Shown here piece by piece: positions 5,472 through 6,184 of a DNA stretch of 6,184 nt (position 1 is its first letter; each line of letters opens with the position of its first letter). Below the pieces are notes generated by a model. The model made no database searches and had not been told where the DNA came from. It saw only the letters and a list, made by a program, of their open reading frames with translations. The position numbers and the translations under genes were made by a program. Source of the stretch: a bacterium (GTDB lineage Bacteria > Tectomicrobia > Entotheonellia > Entotheonellales > Entotheonellaceae). Location: positions 1-6,184 of the forward strand of contig JAPULM010000073.1 of NCBI GenBank assembly GCA_027294925.1, given 5' to 3'.

Positions 5472-6184
5472 TTAGAAATCCATACCGCCCATACCGCCCA
5501 TACCACCCATACCACCCATACCACCCATGCCGCCGCCCATGCCGCCCATGCCGCCCCCATGGTCGTGTCCACCACCCATTGGCGCCGATGGTTGATCTTC
5601 CGGCAATTCGGTGATGAGGGCTTCTGTGGTTAGCAGTAAACCGGCAACACTAGCGGCATTCTGCAAGGCCGAGCGGACGACTTTGGTCGGGTCAATCACG
5701 CCACGCTGAACCAAGTCGACATATTCGTCAGCATCTGCGTCATATCCCACGTTGCCTGACTCGTTCTGCACGCGCTGAAATACCGTGGCGCCTTCAGCAC
5801 CAGCGTTATTGGCGATTTGCCGTAGCGGCTCTTCCAGGGCCCGCCGGATAATATTGACACCAATCTGCCGGTCGCCCTCGAGTTCCAATGCTTCCAGAGC
5901 CGATAAGGTGCGGATATAAGCCACACCGCCACCTACCACAACACCTTCTTCGACCGCTGCCCGAGTTGCGTTTAGGGCGTCTTCAACACGTGCTTTCTTT
6001 TCCTTCATCTCGGTTTCTGTCGCAGCGCCGACTCTGATGATGGCTACACCGCCGACCAACTTCGCCAACCGTTCTTGCAATTTTTCACGGTCGTAGTCGG
6101 AGGTCGTTTCTTCAGACTGCGTACGAATCTGATTGACCCGCCCTTCGATGTCTTCTGCCGAGCCAGCGCCCTCGACAATCGTCG
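5472..6184 (-). CDS. groEL: 60 kDa chaperonin GroEL, C-terminal part (runs off the window)
   Basis: The last 236 codons of GroEL, the large ring subunit that folds proteins in an ATP-driven cage with GroES in the cytoplasm. The frame is open to the window edge, so the gene start, the equatorial N-terminus and most of the apical domain lie outside. Visible landmarks are [19 protein letters not shown] at fragment residues 27-45, [22 protein letters not shown] with the conserved Asp68 (equivalent to the ATP-hydrolysis Asp398 of E. coli), the VVGGG nucleotide-contact loop ending at 86, and [18 protein letters not shown] late in the equatorial domain. The C-terminus is a long flexible tail of Gly-Gly-Met repeats ending MDF, with a His-Asp-His interruption near its start. 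The Gln/Asn and Val choices differ from enterobacterial GroEL, pointing to another lineage. A hairpin after the stop suggests transcription ends there. Whether groES precedes it cannot be seen. Confidence 0.98.
   Translation of the reverse strand, partial: TIVEGAGSAEDIEGRVNQIRTQSEETTSDYDREKLQERLAKLVGGVAIIRVGAATETEMKEKKARVEDALNATRAAVEEGVVVGGGVAYIRTLSALEALELEGDRQIGVNIIRRALEEPLRQIANNAGAEGATVFQRVQNESGNVGYDADADEYVDLVQRGVIDPTKVVRSALQNAASVAGLLLTTEALITELPEDQPSAPMGGGHDHGGGMGGMGGGMGGMGGMGGMGGMGGMDF
5481..5557. repeat. 9-bp tandem repeat encoding the GroEL Gly-Gly-Met tail
   Basis: Near the 3' end of groEL the plus strand repeats units close to CATACCGCC or CATACCACC about eight times, with one interruption and small changes. 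Each unit encodes Gly-Gly-Met on the minus strand. The two 3'-most units are identical, then the Gly codon alternates GGC/GGT, and the 5' units switch ATGGG context. It is a coding repeat, not a CRISPR. Such near-identical units can gain or lose copies by slippage without shifting the frame. Confidence 0.85.

Noticed and set aside
5481..5557. CRISPR-like array
   Set aside because: The units are 9 bp with no spacers and encode the GroEL tail in frame.
5339..5575. Minus-strand frame rich in Trp/Val/Ala overlapping the groEL end
   Set aside because: It is the groEL Gly-Gly-Met repeat read in another frame, giving an artificial repeating peptide.

Overview
The window is a bacterial chromosomal segment, probably from a Gram-negative organism. 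The support is a periplasmic DegP/HtrA protease with a signal peptide, a GroEL with a Gly-Gly-Met tail, and a YbeL-like (DUF1451) zinc-ribbon protein, a family best known from Proteobacteria. I cannot name the genus. The GroEL C-terminal half is clearly not enterobacterial, so a less-studied proteobacterial or neighbouring lineage is likely. Every gene I can support is on the minus strand, so the window reads from right to left.

Right end (about 5472-6184): the C-terminal 236 codons of groEL enter from outside the window and end in a long Gly-Gly-Met tail. A perfect 10-bp hairpin (5435-5458) follows the gene and probably ends the groEL transcript. The spacer to the next gene (5260-5471) also holds a short tandem repeat, an extended -10 promoter candidate and an 8-bp inverted repeat placed just after the predicted transcription start.

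Middle and left (about 5259 down to 1): a tightly packed presumed operon runs zinc-ribbon protein (DUF1451) - degP-type protease - ABC ATPase - ABC-2 permease - GldG-like auxiliary protein - start of one more gene. Successive junctions are a 19-bp gap, a 10-bp gap, an 8-bp overlap, a 2-bp gap and a probable GTGA stop/start overlap. Four of the starts were placed by good Shine-Dalgarno sequences, which shortens the longest possible reading frames of four genes.

How they may work together: the three ABC-linked genes form a GldA/GldF/GldG-like transporter module, known by name from Bacteroidetes gliding but widespread in other bacteria with unknown substrate. Co-transcription with a periplasmic protease/chaperone and proximity to groEL suggests an envelope or protein quality-control theme; that is inference. 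The most notable single observation is that the ATPase carries Gln instead of the usual catalytic Glu after its Walker B aspartate. I found no mobile elements, tRNA/rRNA genes or CRISPR arrays. Most of the window is ordinary, well-formed coding sequence.
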